64,000 nt of DNA from JAXGMV01 sp040768445 (GTDB lineage Bacteria > Chloroflexota > Anaerolineae > Anaerolineales > Anaerolineaceae): contig JAXGMV010000001.1 of the NCBI GenBank assembly GCA_040768445.1, forward strand, positions 1,736,001 through 1,800,000. The letters run 5' to 3'. Shown piece after piece: positions 44,786 through 54,800 of the stretch. Position numbers and translations under genes: made by a program. Numbering within the stretch: the stretch's first letter is position 1; each line of letters opens with the position of its first letter. The notes beneath the pieces were generated by a model, which was given only the letters and a program-made list of their open reading frames with translations, ran no database searches and was not told where the DNA came from.

Positions 44786-46282
44786 ATGACACGGAAAGTT
44801 CAATTTTGTGATGTATCCCTGAGGGATGGTCAGCAGTCACTTGCGGCGACCCGTATGACTACCGAGCAGTGCCTTAGAGTCTTACCGTTATTGAATGATG
44901 CTGGATATGCCAACCTGGAGTTGTGGGGTGGCGCAACCCTTGATAGTTGTGTTAGGTTTTTAAACGAAGATCCATGGGAAAGGCTCGAGACATTCAAGCA
45001 GGTTTTGGGCAGTGACCAGAAAATTAAAGCGCTTTTGAGAGGTCAAAACTTATTTGGATACCAACCGTACCCGGATGATCTGGTGATATCTTTTATCAAA
45101 CAGGCTGTCCAAAGCGGCGTGCATAACATGCGCATCTTTGATGCCCTCAACGATGAACGAAACCTCAAGATTCCGATTTTAGCGTCAAAAGCCTACGGCG
45201 CAATGGTCGAGGCAGTTGTCTGCTACACAACCAGCCCGGTGCATACCCCGCAGTATTTTGTTGATTTTGCCATCAAGATGATGCAGGATGGCGCAGACCG
45301 AATTTGTATTAAAGACATGGCAGCCTTGCTTCACCCGTTGGCAGCCATCCCGTTGTTCAAAGAACTGAGAGCCAAAAGCCCACTGCCGCTTGTCCTGCAC
45401 GGTCACTGTACCACTGGTGTGGGTGTGCTCAACGCGGTGCTGGCGATGAAATATGGCATCGATATGATTGACACCGCCATAACACCTTTTGCCGGCGGAC
45501 CTTCCCATCCTCCTATCGAACTGTTGATTCCGTTTGCCGAAGAGATGGGTATTGAACATGGCTTAAACAAAGACATGATCCGGCAGGCACAATCACAGTT
45601 ATTTGTTATCTATGACGAACTGATAGACAATATTCCCTACAAGCATAAGTATTTTCAGCCGGTTGACCCCGACCAGGTAGATCGTAAAAAGATCGCCCAG
45701 ATCCTTAACCTGCTTGAAGATGAGAACGAAAGCTCAACCCTTGAAGCGCTCAGATTGACCAGGGAACTTGAGCGTGAGCACAAATACCCTGAATTCGATG
45801 ACCGGTTGTTTGAATCCCAGATTCCTGGCGGCATGCTGACCAACTTACAGAAACAACTTGGCGAGATGGGAATGTCAGAACGAATGGATGAGGTCATGGC
45901 GGAAATCCCGATCGTGCGCAAGGATGTCGGCTACGTACCGCTTGTGACACCTACCAGCCAGATTGTTGGTTCCCAGGCTGCCTTCAATGTTATTACGGGT
46001 GAGCGCTATGGTTTCCTTTCAAATGAAATGAAAATGCTGCTGCGCGGTGAATTTGGTAAGACGCCGGCGGAATGCAATCCTGATCTTGTCAAACGTGCAC
46101 TGAGCGGCGGAGAAGAACCTTTGAAATATCGCCCTGCTTTTTACCTACCACCAGTGCTTGAGAAGACATATGACCTGCCGTATGTGAAGACGTCGAAAGA
46201 CCTGCTGCTGCACCTGATGTTTGGTAAATCAGCCGAGAAATTCCTGGTTGATAGCTACCAGAAAACCAGCAGGAACAATTGA
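44786..46282 (+). CDS. Biotin-dependent carboxyltransferase subunit (PycB/OadA/5S-like), no biotin domain
   Basis: A 498-residue carboxyltransferase of the pyruvate carboxylase B / oxaloacetate decarboxylase alpha / transcarboxylase 5S family. FCDVSLRDGQQSLAATRM holds the metal-binding Asp, RIFDALNDERN and the carbamylated-lysine-type CIKDMAAL follow, and HGHCTTG gives the second metal histidine pair. The protein stops after the conserved C-terminal domain and has no AMKM biotin-carrier segment, so a separate carrier is needed. The ATG at 44786 has GAGGAG upstream and replaces 44774. Divergent from the kor operon, which fits 2-oxoacid interconversion. Confidence 0.85.
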   Translation: MTRKVQFCDVSLRDGQQSLAATRMTTEQCLRVLPLLNDAGYANLELWGGATLDSCVRFLNEDPWERLETFKQVLGSDQKIKALLRGQNLFGYQPYPDDLVISFIKQAVQSGVHNMRIFDALNDERNLKIPILASKAYGAMVEAVVCYTTSPVHTPQYFVDFAIKMMQDGADRICIKDMAALLHPLAAIPLFKELRAKSPLPLVLHGHCTTGVGVLNAVLAMKYGIDMIDTAITPFAGGPSHPPIELLIPFAEEMGIEHGLNKDMIRQAQSQLFVIYDELIDNIPYKHKYFQPVDPDQVDRKKIAQILNLLEDENESSTLEALRLTRELEREHKYPEFDDRLFESQIPGGMLTNLQKQLGEMGMSERMDEVMAEIPIVRKDVGYVPLVTPTSQIVGSQAAFNVITGERYGFLSNEMKMLLRGEFGKTPAECNPDLVKRALSGGEEPLKYRPAFYLPPVLEKTYDLPYVKTSKDLLLHLMFGKSAEKFLVDSYQKTSRNN

Positions 46283-46307
46283 TCCAATTGAAGATTGATT
46301 GATGGAG

Positions 46308-46340
46308 ACACCCTCAAGTTTTTACTTGAGGGTGTTTTTT
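46308..46340 (+). terminator. Intrinsic terminator of the carboxyltransferase gene
   Basis: An 11-bp perfect stem ACACCCTCAAG / CTTGAGGGTGT with a TTTTTA loop, followed by TTTTTT. It lies 26 bases after the stop. The opposite strand has less T after the stem, so it mainly serves the plus strand. Confidence 0.9.
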
Positions 46341-46349
46341 GACGTTTTC

Positions 46350-47138
46350 TTATTGAGTTGGGGGATAGTACATAAATAATAGTGGGTTGATGTTGGGGAA
46401 TTCTTTTACTATGATTTCTTCAGGCATGAAGGTACCCCTGAGTTGGCAGTCAGTGCCCATGATGGGTGACCCACAGTCAACTGATGAAACAAATACCCGC
46501 AGCTGGTTGCCATTGGAACTGGGGATATAAGCGAAAAATTCACCGTTTTCGTTGCTAACCGCATCTGTTCGCTGCGATTGATAACAGAGATCGAAACAGA
46601 TCGAGATTCCCACACCGGACAGCCGGTTGCCGGTTGAATCCTGGATGACACCGTAAATCAAACCTGTCTCTGAAGCTGCCTGCACTGGCACAGCCGATAG
46701 TGGGTAATCAAGATCTAGATATTGAACGGATAACCAGCCTGTGTTTTGGTCAGCCATTTGAACAAACACCCATTCGTCTCCTGCAATTTTGCCAGTGATG
46801 GTGACAGTGGTGCCATAGGGGTACCTGAGGATTGGTTGGTGCATGCCACTTGGACCTGACCTGAGCAGTGCAGAATGAGCATTGATGGCAGAAGAAAAAC
46901 TACTGGGTGGTGTGGCTGTAGGCTGGGGTGTGCTGGTCGGCGTTTGTGTGACAGTTGGTTCAACTGTTGACGTGCAGGTTGATGTGACTGTAGAAGTGTT
47001 TTGAATTGTTGGTGGTGCTTCTGGCTGAGTCGGAATATCTGACCGGGCATTACTGCAAGCAGCAGTGTGTAAAAGCACCAGCAAAATTAATAAAAATTTG
47101 ATGCGTTGTTTCGAATGTCTGGTTAAGATCCTGCCCAT
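46350..47138 (-). CDS. SH3-domain lipoprotein
   Basis: A 262-residue exported lipoprotein. The signal peptide ends in the lipobox LHTAAC near residue 28. A Thr/Pro linker of about 30 residues follows, then a bacterial SH3 domain (SALLRSGPSGMHQPILRYPYGTTV ... WLSVQYLD, near 90-145) and a C-terminal carboxypeptidase-regulatory-like beta domain (VIQDSTGNRLSGVGISI). Such proteins bind cell-wall or surface polymers. ATG 47138 begins just before the charged n-region; ATG 47153 is possible. Convergent with the carboxyltransferase. Confidence 0.8.
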   Translation of the reverse strand: MGRILTRHSKQRIKFLLILLVLLHTAACSNARSDIPTQPEAPPTIQNTSTVTSTCTSTVEPTVTQTPTSTPQPTATPPSSFSSAINAHSALLRSGPSGMHQPILRYPYGTTVTITGKIAGDEWVFVQMADQNTGWLSVQYLDLDYPLSAVPVQAASETGLIYGVIQDSTGNRLSGVGISICFDLCYQSQRTDAVSNENGEFFAYIPSSNGNQLRVFVSSVDCGSPIMGTDCQLRGTFMPEEIIVKEFPNINPLLFMYYPPTQ

Positions 47139-47184
47139 TTCGTTAACCTGCACAGCCTGCCAGTTATTTGGTACAGATAAAAAC

Positions 47185-48408
47185 CTATTGTGCTTTGAAA
47201 GGTGTGTTTGGTGGAAACCGGTAGGCCAGCGCTAACCCACCTGAAGCGGTCTCACGGTAAAGTGAAGGCAGATCATGCCCGGTTTGTTCCATCACTTCAA
47301 CCACCTCATCAAACGAGATACGATGGCTCCCATCAGAAGACAGTGCATAATTGGCGCAGCTGATTGCACGGGCTGCTGCAAAAGCATTTCTTTCGATACA
47401 GGGTATCTGTACCAGCCCGTCAACCGGGTCGCATGTCAGCCCAAGATGATGTTCAAGTCCCATTTCTGCGGCGTATTCTATCTGCCTCACCGTGCCCCCG
47501 AGCAGCTGTACTGCGGCGCCTGCCGCCATAGCACAGGCTGACCCAATCTCACCCTGGCATCCGACCATGGCACCTGAAATGGACGCATTATGTTTGATCA
47601 AGTTGCCGATCAAGCTTGCTGTTGCAAGGGCGCGTAAAATCAGTTCCCTGCTGGAGGGCAGGTTGTCATCAATATGCTTAATCACTGCCGGCAGAACACC
47701 AGATGCGCCACAGGTTGGCGCTGCAACAATCTTGCCGCCGGCAGCATTTTCTTCAGCAACTGCCAGCGCATAAGAAAGCAAATGACCATGTTCCATGAAG
47801 TCTGACTTGCTCACCTGAGAACGTCTGTATGTGCTCCAGGCTTTTCGCTGCAAGCCAAGATTGCCTGGCAAAACGCCTTGAGTGCTGATACCGCGTGCGA
47901 TTGCATCTAACATCACATCCCACACACTGTCAAGGTAATCCCATATCTCAACGCCTTCATTTTCTTCCACATATTCCCAGAAAGATTTTCCGGACCGAAT
48001 ACAATAAGTAAGAATTTCCTGCATCAGATAAAAACTATAAACTGACGTTTTATCTTTAACTTTGCCTACTTCAAATAGCGCTCCACCGCCTACACTGTAA
48101 ACCTGCCATTCGTCCAACAGATGACCTGCAGCATCAAACGCTTTAAACAACATGCCGTTCGGATGAACTGTAGAGACAGCATTTGGAAACCAGTAAATCG
48201 CTACAGGCAGGGGAGAAAATGCAGCGATGATAGCTTTATCTGTCATGTGACCGCGGCCTGTTGCTGCCAAGCTGCCCTGTAAATCAACGCTGAAAGTGTC
48301 AGCGTTTGGGTTACGTGCTTTGAACATCTCAGCCGCATGACGCGGTGCCATGGTGTGGCTGCTTGAAGGACCGTAGCCGATTTTGAATAATTCTCTAATT
48401 GATCTCAT
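47185..48408 (-). CDS. sdaA: L-serine ammonia-lyase, iron-sulfur type
   Basis: A 407-residue single-chain L-serine dehydratase converting serine to pyruvate and ammonia. The beta part opens with the family's GPSSSHTMAPRHAAEMF, and the alpha part carries the cluster cysteines in PTCGASG, VGCQGEIGSAC and CDPVDGLVQIPC. It is shorter than the E. coli 454-residue form. ATG at 48408. Divergent from greA. It feeds pyruvate to fermentation and fits the amino-acid-scavenging set here. Confidence 0.9.
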   Translation of the reverse strand: MRSIRELFKIGYGPSSSHTMAPRHAAEMFKARNPNADTFSVDLQGSLAATGRGHMTDKAIIAAFSPLPVAIYWFPNAVSTVHPNGMLFKAFDAAGHLLDEWQVYSVGGGALFEVGKVKDKTSVYSFYLMQEILTYCIRSGKSFWEYVEENEGVEIWDYLDSVWDVMLDAIARGISTQGVLPGNLGLQRKAWSTYRRSQVSKSDFMEHGHLLSYALAVAEENAAGGKIVAAPTCGASGVLPAVIKHIDDNLPSSRELILRALATASLIGNLIKHNASISGAMVGCQGEIGSACAMAAGAAVQLLGGTVRQIEYAAEMGLEHHLGLTCDPVDGLVQIPCIERNAFAAARAISCANYALSSDGSHRISFDEVVEVMEQTGHDLPSLYRETASGGLALAYRFPPNTPFKAQ

Positions 48409-48593
48409 GGCGCTGATTATAATCGCAGATGTGTGTCAGGTATCTATAAAAAGGACAGGTAAAAAAAGAATGTGATTTTCATCACTTCAACGATCTATTC
48501 CTCCGTACTCATCATATAAATAAATCGCAGATCATCAGCAGTCATATCGTTGCTATATCAAAACTGCTTGCAATGTACTGTGAATTGTGATAA

Positions 48594-48669
48594 TATAATT
48601 CATATTCCATCGGGGAGCTATTTGCATTTAGCTCGTTAATAACTGCACCGCTCCGTGTGGAGTTTTTTT
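48594..48669 (+). promoter_or_regulatory. Possible structured leader with attenuator upstream of greA
   Basis: A TATAAT-like box at about 48594-48599 is followed by a hairpin GAGCTA / TAGCTC (48615-48634) and then by CTCC-GTGT-GGAG with a run of seven T (48651-48669), 54 bases before greA. GGAGC at 48614-48618 could also pair with GCTCC at 48650-48654, which would compete with the T-run hairpin. It looks like an attenuator, but the stems are short and I do not recognise a known family. Confidence 0.4.
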
Positions 48670-48723
48670 ATTATTAGGAAATAAATATTTTGGTATCATT
48701 TTCCTTGAGGAAGGGATAAACAA

Positions 48724-49191
48724 ATGTCCAGCACTTTTTTGACCCGGGAGGGCTTTGAAAAACTTCAGGATGAACTGGTGTATTTACGCACAGACAAGCG
48801 TGAGGAGATTGCCCTGCGCCTTCACGAAGCTATGGAAGGCGGTGAGTTGATTGAGAATGCTGAATATGAAGCCGCGAAAAATGAACAGTCTTTTGTGGAA
48901 GGCCGAATTAAGGAATTAGAAATTCTTTTGGCAACCGCACGGATTGTCGATGAGACCGAATTGGTTTCCGATGTTGTGGTTGTTGGTTCAAAAGTGACCA
49001 TTCAAGAAGAAGACGCTGATGCTGAAGAGTGCTATGTCATTGTTGGTGCAGCAGAAGCTGACCCTTCTCATGGAAAAATCTCCAATGAATCGCCGCTCGG
49101 TAAGGCGCTCCTGAACAATAAAAAGGACAGCACTGTCAGTGTTGAAGCCCCGGCAGGGTCGTTTAAGGTGAAAATCCTAAAAATCGAGTGA
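48724..49191 (+). CDS. greA: Transcription elongation factor GreA
   Basis: A 155-residue GreA: an N-terminal coiled coil (residues about 1-75) with the tip acidic pair in ELIENAEYEAAKNEQ, which enters the RNA polymerase secondary channel and stimulates cleavage of backtracked RNA, then the C-terminal FKBP-like domain ending ISNESPLGKALL. Normal length. ATG 48724 has GAGGAAGG upstream. It comes before lysS with a terminator between the two, so lysS may depend on read-through or its own promoter. Confidence 0.93.
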   Translation: MSSTFLTREGFEKLQDELVYLRTDKREEIALRLHEAMEGGELIENAEYEAAKNEQSFVEGRIKELEILLATARIVDETELVSDVVVVGSKVTIQEEDADAEECYVIVGAAEADPSHGKISNESPLGKALLNNKKDSTVSVEAPAGSFKVKILKIE

Positions 49192-49209
49192 GTGAAACAA
49201 AAAAATCAT

Positions 49210-49246
49210 AGCCCTGCCCGTAAAATAAAGGGGTAGGGCTTTTTTA
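49210..49246 (+). terminator. Intrinsic terminator after greA
   Basis: Stem AGCCCTGCCC / GGGTAGGGCT (one mismatch) with an A-rich loop, followed by TTTTTA, about 20 bases after the greA stop. Confidence 0.8.
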
Positions 49247-49274
49247 TTGAAACAAAGTGAGAGGATAAAACGCC

Positions 49275-50798
49275 ATGCAACTCAATGATCTAGAAAAAAT
49301 CCGGGTTGAAAAGCTCCTGAAGATGCGTGAAATGGGGATTGAGCCTTATCCTACGCGTGCAAATCCAACCCATACTATCGCAGATGCAATATCACTCTTT
49401 GAAAAATCGGAAGCGGCTGGTGAAGCAACTACGACTGAGGTCACATTGGCTGGAAGACTGCGGGCGATCCGATTGATGGGTAAAATCGCTTTCTCGGCGG
49501 TTGAGGACAGCACCAGCCGGGTGCAGTTTTTTATGCGAGAAAATGAATTAGGCAGCGAGACGATGGCTTTGTTCAAGGAGTTCTTTGACCTTGGCGATTT
49601 CATCCAGGCATCTGGTGTGATGATGCGTTCACGCACCGGCGAAATCTCACTGCTTGTTCACCAACTGGTGATGCTCTCAAAAGCAATCACACCGCTGCCT
49701 GCTGCCAAGGACGAGGTTGTAGATGGTCAAGTGATACGACATGCCACGCTGTCTGACCCTGAAATGCGTTACCGTCAGCGTTATGCTGACCTGGCAGTCA
49801 ACCCCGAGGTACGGGAGATCTTTCGTATCCGCGCTGCCACTGTGAGTGCCCTGCGGCGCTTCCTGGATTCACGAGGCTTCCTTGAGGTGGAAACGCCGAT
49901 CCTTCAGCCGATTTATGGTGGTGCCGCGGCCAGACCATTTACGACCTATCACAACCAGTTAAAACAGGATTTATACCTGCGTATTTCGTTTGAGCTCTAT
50001 CTTAAACGTCTGCTGGTCGGCATGCTGGGACATGTCTATGAAATTGGCCGGGACTTCCGCAATGAAGGTGTCTCTTTCAAGCACAATCCGGAATTTACAC
50101 AGCTGGAGTTTTACACGGCATATGCTGATTATGAAAAAGTGATGCAGATCACTGAGGATATGCTGGCTTATGTATGTGACGAAGTACTTGGTACCAGGAA
50201 AATCAGGTTTGGCGAGCTTGAAATGGATCTGACCCCGCCGTGGAAACGCCTGCAGCTCAGACAGGGCTTGATTGATACGACAGGTATTGATATTGATGAC
50301 TTCCCAACCCGTGAAGATCTCTCTGCTGCCATGCAGGCAAAAGACATGCGCTTCAACCCTGAAGCGCCGCGAGGCAAACTGATTGACCACATGATTGGTA
50401 CCTACCTGGAACCCTCGTTAGTCCAGCCGACATTTCTGTATGACTATCCGCGCGAAATATCGCCGCTGGCAAAGAGTAAACCAGGAGATCCAACTACTGT
50501 TGAACGTTTTGAAGGATTCATTGCCGGGCTGGAGCTGTGCAACGCATTCACTGAATTGAATGATCCGCTGGATCAGGAATCCAGGTTCCTTGAGATGGGT
50601 AGAGCATATGCTGAAGGTGATGACCAGAGGCACCCGATGGATGATGACTATTTGCAGGCGATGAAGTATGGCATGCCGCCAAATGGCGGTTTTGGGATGG
50701 GTATTGACCGCCTGGTCATGATTCTGGCAAACAAGGCTTCCATCAGGGAGGTACTGCTCTTCCCCCACCTGCGTGATCGCCAGGGTGATGATGAGTAG
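49275..50798 (+). CDS. lysS: Lysyl-tRNA synthetase, class II
   Basis: A 507-residue class II LysRS charging tRNA-Lys. The N-terminal OB-fold anticodon domain (LAGRLRAIRLMGKIAFSAV, residues about 55-150) precedes the catalytic domain with motif 1 (FLDSRGFLEVETPIL), motif 2 (GRDFRNEGVSFKHNPEFTQLE) in part and motif 3 (GFGMGIDRLVM). One residue in the usual motif-2 ISxxHNPEF is shifted but intact in function. Normal length. GAGAGGA precedes the ATG. The greA-lysS order is common in bacteria. Confidence 0.95.
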   Translation: MQLNDLEKIRVEKLLKMREMGIEPYPTRANPTHTIADAISLFEKSEAAGEATTTEVTLAGRLRAIRLMGKIAFSAVEDSTSRVQFFMRENELGSETMALFKEFFDLGDFIQASGVMMRSRTGEISLLVHQLVMLSKAITPLPAAKDEVVDGQVIRHATLSDPEMRYRQRYADLAVNPEVREIFRIRAATVSALRRFLDSRGFLEVETPILQPIYGGAAARPFTTYHNQLKQDLYLRISFELYLKRLLVGMLGHVYEIGRDFRNEGVSFKHNPEFTQLEFYTAYADYEKVMQITEDMLAYVCDEVLGTRKIRFGELEMDLTPPWKRLQLRQGLIDTTGIDIDDFPTREDLSAAMQAKDMRFNPEAPRGKLIDHMIGTYLEPSLVQPTFLYDYPREISPLAKSKPGDPTTVERFEGFIAGLELCNAFTELNDPLDQESRFLEMGRAYAEGDDQRHPMDDDYLQAMKYGMPPNGGFGMGIDRLVMILANKASIREVLLFPHLRDRQGDDE

Positions 50799-50826
50799 AC
50801 AACCTGTTAGAAGATAAGAAAAAATG

Positions 50827-50857
50827 AGCGCTTTCGAAAAATGAAAGCGCTTCTTTT
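50827..50857. terminator. Terminator shared by lysS and pfkA
   Basis: A 9-bp stem AGCGCTTTC / GAAAGCGCT with a 7-base loop, followed on the plus strand by TCTTTTTT and on the minus strand by CATTTTTTC. It sits between the convergent genes and can serve both. Confidence 0.85.
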
Positions 50858-51838
50858 TTACCTTGAGAGGATATGTGAGATTCTGTAATACTCTTCGGGG
50901 GTTGATTTGTGGTACTTATGTAAATCCTCAAACGGGATACCAATCACTTCGTTGCCCGCCAATACCGTCATCACGCCGGATTTCCCCTCGAGCAACAGCT
51001 CGACTGCCTTGACACCGTAACGTGTGGCAATCCAGCGGTCAAAAGCAGTTGGTCGTCCGCCACGCTGGACATGACCCAGCAAGGTCACTCGCAGGTTAAA
51101 ACCGATATTCATGGCATCAATTTCTTTTGCCAGTTCAGCTGCTCCAGTATGGAAACCCTCTGCCATGACGATAATGCAGTGCGTTTTGCCGCGCCGATAA
51201 GCATTTTCCACTGCCGCAATAACATCTTCAACTGGTGTCTCAATTTCTGGAATTAAAGTAATTTCTGCGCCGCACACTACACCTGCGCGCAGCGCCAGGT
51301 AGCCTGAGGTTTTACCCATTGTTTCCACAATGAAAGCGCGGTTGTGAGAAGAAGCTGTATCGCGTAAATTATCAATTGCATCAACAATTGTGTTCAGAGC
51401 GGTATCTACACCGATTGACATATCTGTTCCCGGGATGTCGTTGTCGATGCTGGCCGGTATGCCAATGACTTTCACACCTTTTTGGGATAGTACCTTGGTT
51501 CCATTGATTGACCCGTCACCACCGATTACAATCAATCCCTGAATGTCCGCGCTGTTCAGCTGCCGTACAGCTTCACGTTGTCCCTGGCTGGTAAGGAAGG
51601 CATCACTACCTGCTGTCATCAGAATGGTGCCGCCGCGTTGAATAATTCCACCAACATCTCTGGCTCCCATCGGTTTAAAATTACCTTTTATCAAGCCGTC
51701 ATATCCACCTACAATGCCGGTTACTGTTATGTCATGCGCTATCGCGGTTCGAACGACCGCCCTGATGCAAGGGTTCATACCGGGAGCGTCACCACCGGAG
51801 GTCATCACTGCAATATGTTTGACCGTCTGACTTTCCAT
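50858..51838 (-). CDS. pfkA: 6-phosphofructokinase
   Basis: A 326-residue ATP-type phosphofructokinase. Motifs: MTSGGDAPGMNPCIR at the start, the GGDGSINGT nucleotide loop near 103, and the active-site ASIDNDIPGTD and VETMGKTSGYLA that bind fructose 6-phosphate. Key glycolytic enzyme. It starts 14 bp after the dnaE stop, so it is the second gene of a dnaE-pfkA operon. The Gly after GGDG argues for ATP rather than PPi as donor. Confidence 0.93.
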   Translation of the reverse strand: MESQTVKHIAVMTSGGDAPGMNPCIRAVVRTAIAHDITVTGIVGGYDGLIKGNFKPMGARDVGGIIQRGGTILMTAGSDAFLTSQGQREAVRQLNSADIQGLIVIGGDGSINGTKVLSQKGVKVIGIPASIDNDIPGTDMSIGVDTALNTIVDAIDNLRDTASSHNRAFIVETMGKTSGYLALRAGVVCGAEITLIPEIETPVEDVIAAVENAYRRGKTHCIIVMAEGFHTGAAELAKEIDAMNIGFNLRVTLLGHVQRGGRPTAFDRWIATRYGVKAVELLLEGKSGVMTVLAGNEVIGIPFEDLHKYHKSTPEEYYRISHILSR

Positions 51839-51852
51839 ACTTCACCTGTTAA

Positions 51853-54800
51853 TCAGTGGATTCTTATCGGTTCAATGCGGATATTATCTTCACCAACCAT
51901 TTCAGAGATTGTTCGAATGATCTGGTTGTTGATGCGGGTGGTCTCATTTGGGAATTCCATTCTGTAGCCGCGCCCATTTTCGTAAATCATAAATGCAAAA
52001 TGGTCATGACCCGGACAGGCAATCATCATACCGTAGATGCGCTGCAGCCGGCGAATATCACGATTCTTGTCTCCGGTAGAGCGTAAATAGACAGTAATCA
52101 TGTGAGGTTCTTCATTATCAAACCGTGACGGCTGATTAATGAAAGCTGGCGGGATAATGACAGGCAGTGATAGTGCAGGTTTTGGTTGTTCAACCGGGAC
52201 GCGGGGTGTTTCGGGCATGGACGCACCTTCAACAGGTTGAACGTGCTCCTCCGGCAGCACTGCCACAGGGTCTTGAGCGGGCTGTACCTGTGATGATTGA
52301 TTATATGCGGCTGCTGCAGCGCTTTTTGATTCCATCAACTGATTTTTATCACGTGTCCACTCTGAAGGTAGAAGATCTTCGCCAGCCCATGGATCGGCTG
52401 CGTCATCGTCTGCTGCAGATTCCTGCATTTCCTCATATAAGGTATCGCTATAATCAGATATCTCTGGTTCGGTGGACGGATTATCATATAGATGAGTTGC
52501 TTCAATACTTTCAGACGCTTCAAAAGGCAGGGAACTGTCGATGGCAACTACTTCTACCTTATCAACCAGCACTTTTGGGTCACCGCTCTCGGTATCCATG
52601 CTGCCCGTGATTGACAGCACTTCTTTTTGTGTGAGAAGATGGCTGTATTTTGCCCAGGTTTTGGGGAAGATAACGAGCTCAATTTTTCCTGCAAGGTCTT
52701 CGAGTGTTGCAAAACCCATCGTCTTATTGTTCTTGGTCTGATGGCTGCGAACGGTGCTGATCATTCCACCCACAACCACTTTATCTTTGTTGGATGTTTC
52801 TTTTAACTGGCTGGCGTAGTGCGTGACGATGTTCTTTAGAGTCGGGATATAAGCATTCAGTGGGTGATCGGAAACGTACAATCCAATCAGTTCGCGTTCC
52901 CACTCAAGCAGTTCACGTACTTCAATCGGCTCACAGGGCGCCAGCACGATATCATCCTCAATGCCAGACGCCTGGCCGAAAAAGGTCATTTGACCGCTCT
53001 CTATCGCTTTAAAATGACTGGTGCTGACTGAGATGATTCGGTCGAGTGACTCCAGCAGTGCACTGCGAGAACCGAATATGTCCATTGTACCGGCTTTAGT
53101 CATGCTTTCCAAAGCGCGCTTGCCAACTTTGTGCAGAGGAACTCGGCGGGCAAGGTCGTTGAGGTCTGTGAATTTGGCGACTTGCTGTTCGTCCAAAATC
53201 ATCTGTACTGGATTAGAACCGACGTTCTTAATAGCTCCCAGTCCAAACCGAATGGCAGGCGACTTGCCGGGTCTATCCTCAATTGAGAAATCCCAGCTCG
53301 AGTGATTGACATCTGGCGGCAGCACATCAATCCCCATACTGCGAGAATCTGCGACATAAAAAGCTACTTTTTCATTATCTGTTTTAGAAGCTGAAAGGGT
53401 TGCCGTCATGTACTCTACCGGGTAGTGGGTCTTAAGGTAGGCAGTTTGAACAGCGATGGTTCCATAATTGGCAGCATGACTTTTATTGAAACCGTAATGC
53501 GCAAAACCCTGCCAGTCATTATAAATATGTTCAGCAGTTGCCGGGTCAATCCCTTTTTGTTCTGCACCAGAAATAAATTTGATGCGATGGGCATCAATTT
53601 CTGCTTGTTTCTTTTTTGAGATTGCGCGGCGCAGATTATCGGCTTCAGATGCTGAGTAGCCAGCCAGGTCCATAGCTGCAAATATAATCTGCTCCTGGTA
53701 GATAGGAGTGCCGTAGGTCTCTTTGAATATGGGTTCAAGGGCTGGATGAAGATAAGATACTTCCTCTTCACCATGCATGCGTTTGATGTATGAGGGGATA
53801 AAAGTCATTGGACCAGGCCTGAATAATGCCACCATAGCAATGATGTGCGAGAGGTTTTTTGGCTGCATCTGAACCAGGTAGCGTGTCATGCCAGTCCCTT
53901 CCACCTGGAACACACCGGCAGTGTGGCCTTCGCCTAAAAACTTGAATGTATCAGGATCATCCAGTGGAATATTATCCAAATTCAGGTCAACCCCATGGCG
54001 CTCGCGAATCATATTGCAGGCGTGCTGCATGATCGTGAGAGTCGACAATCCAAGAAAATCCACTTTCAGCAGCTTCATGTGGTCGATTACCCACATTTCA
54101 AATTGGCTGACAGATTTGATTGGCGTCACTTCGCTGTTGCTGGTTGGCCTGTGCAGGGGCATGTATTCCACCAGCGGCAGGTCTGAAATGACAACACCTG
54201 CTGCGTGCGTGCCGACATTGCGAATTGCACCTTCCATGTGACCTGCTGTGTCAAGCAAGTTTTTTAGATATGGCGTACTCGCATAGATTTGTTTTAACTC
54301 ATCAAGCTGCTCAACTGCTTCGCTGATAGAAATGGGTTTGCTGGGTATATTTGGTATCAGCTTGGATACCCGGTCAACTTCGGGCAGGGGAATGTCCAAT
54401 ACTCGACCGACATCACGGATCGCACCCCTGGCCCCCAAAGTGCCAAAGGTAATAATCTGTGCAACTCTGTCACTGCCGTATTTGTCACAGCAGTATTCCA
54501 TCATGTGCGAGCGCTGGTCATCCTGGAAGTCTAGGTCAATATCAGGCATATTGACGCGGTCTTTATTTAAAAACCGTTCAAAGAATAGCCCCTGAGAGAG
54601 TGGTTCAATGGATGTGATTCCGAGGGTATAAGCGACCATTGAGCCGGCTGCAGAACCGCGCGTGTTATACCAGATACCACTTTCGCGGGCATGGTTGGTC
54701 AGGTCTTGAACAATAAGGAAGTAGGCATCAAAGTTGAGCTCATGGATGACCTGCAGTTCGTACTCAAGGCGCTGGCGTACTTCGCTGTCTTCAGCCTTTT

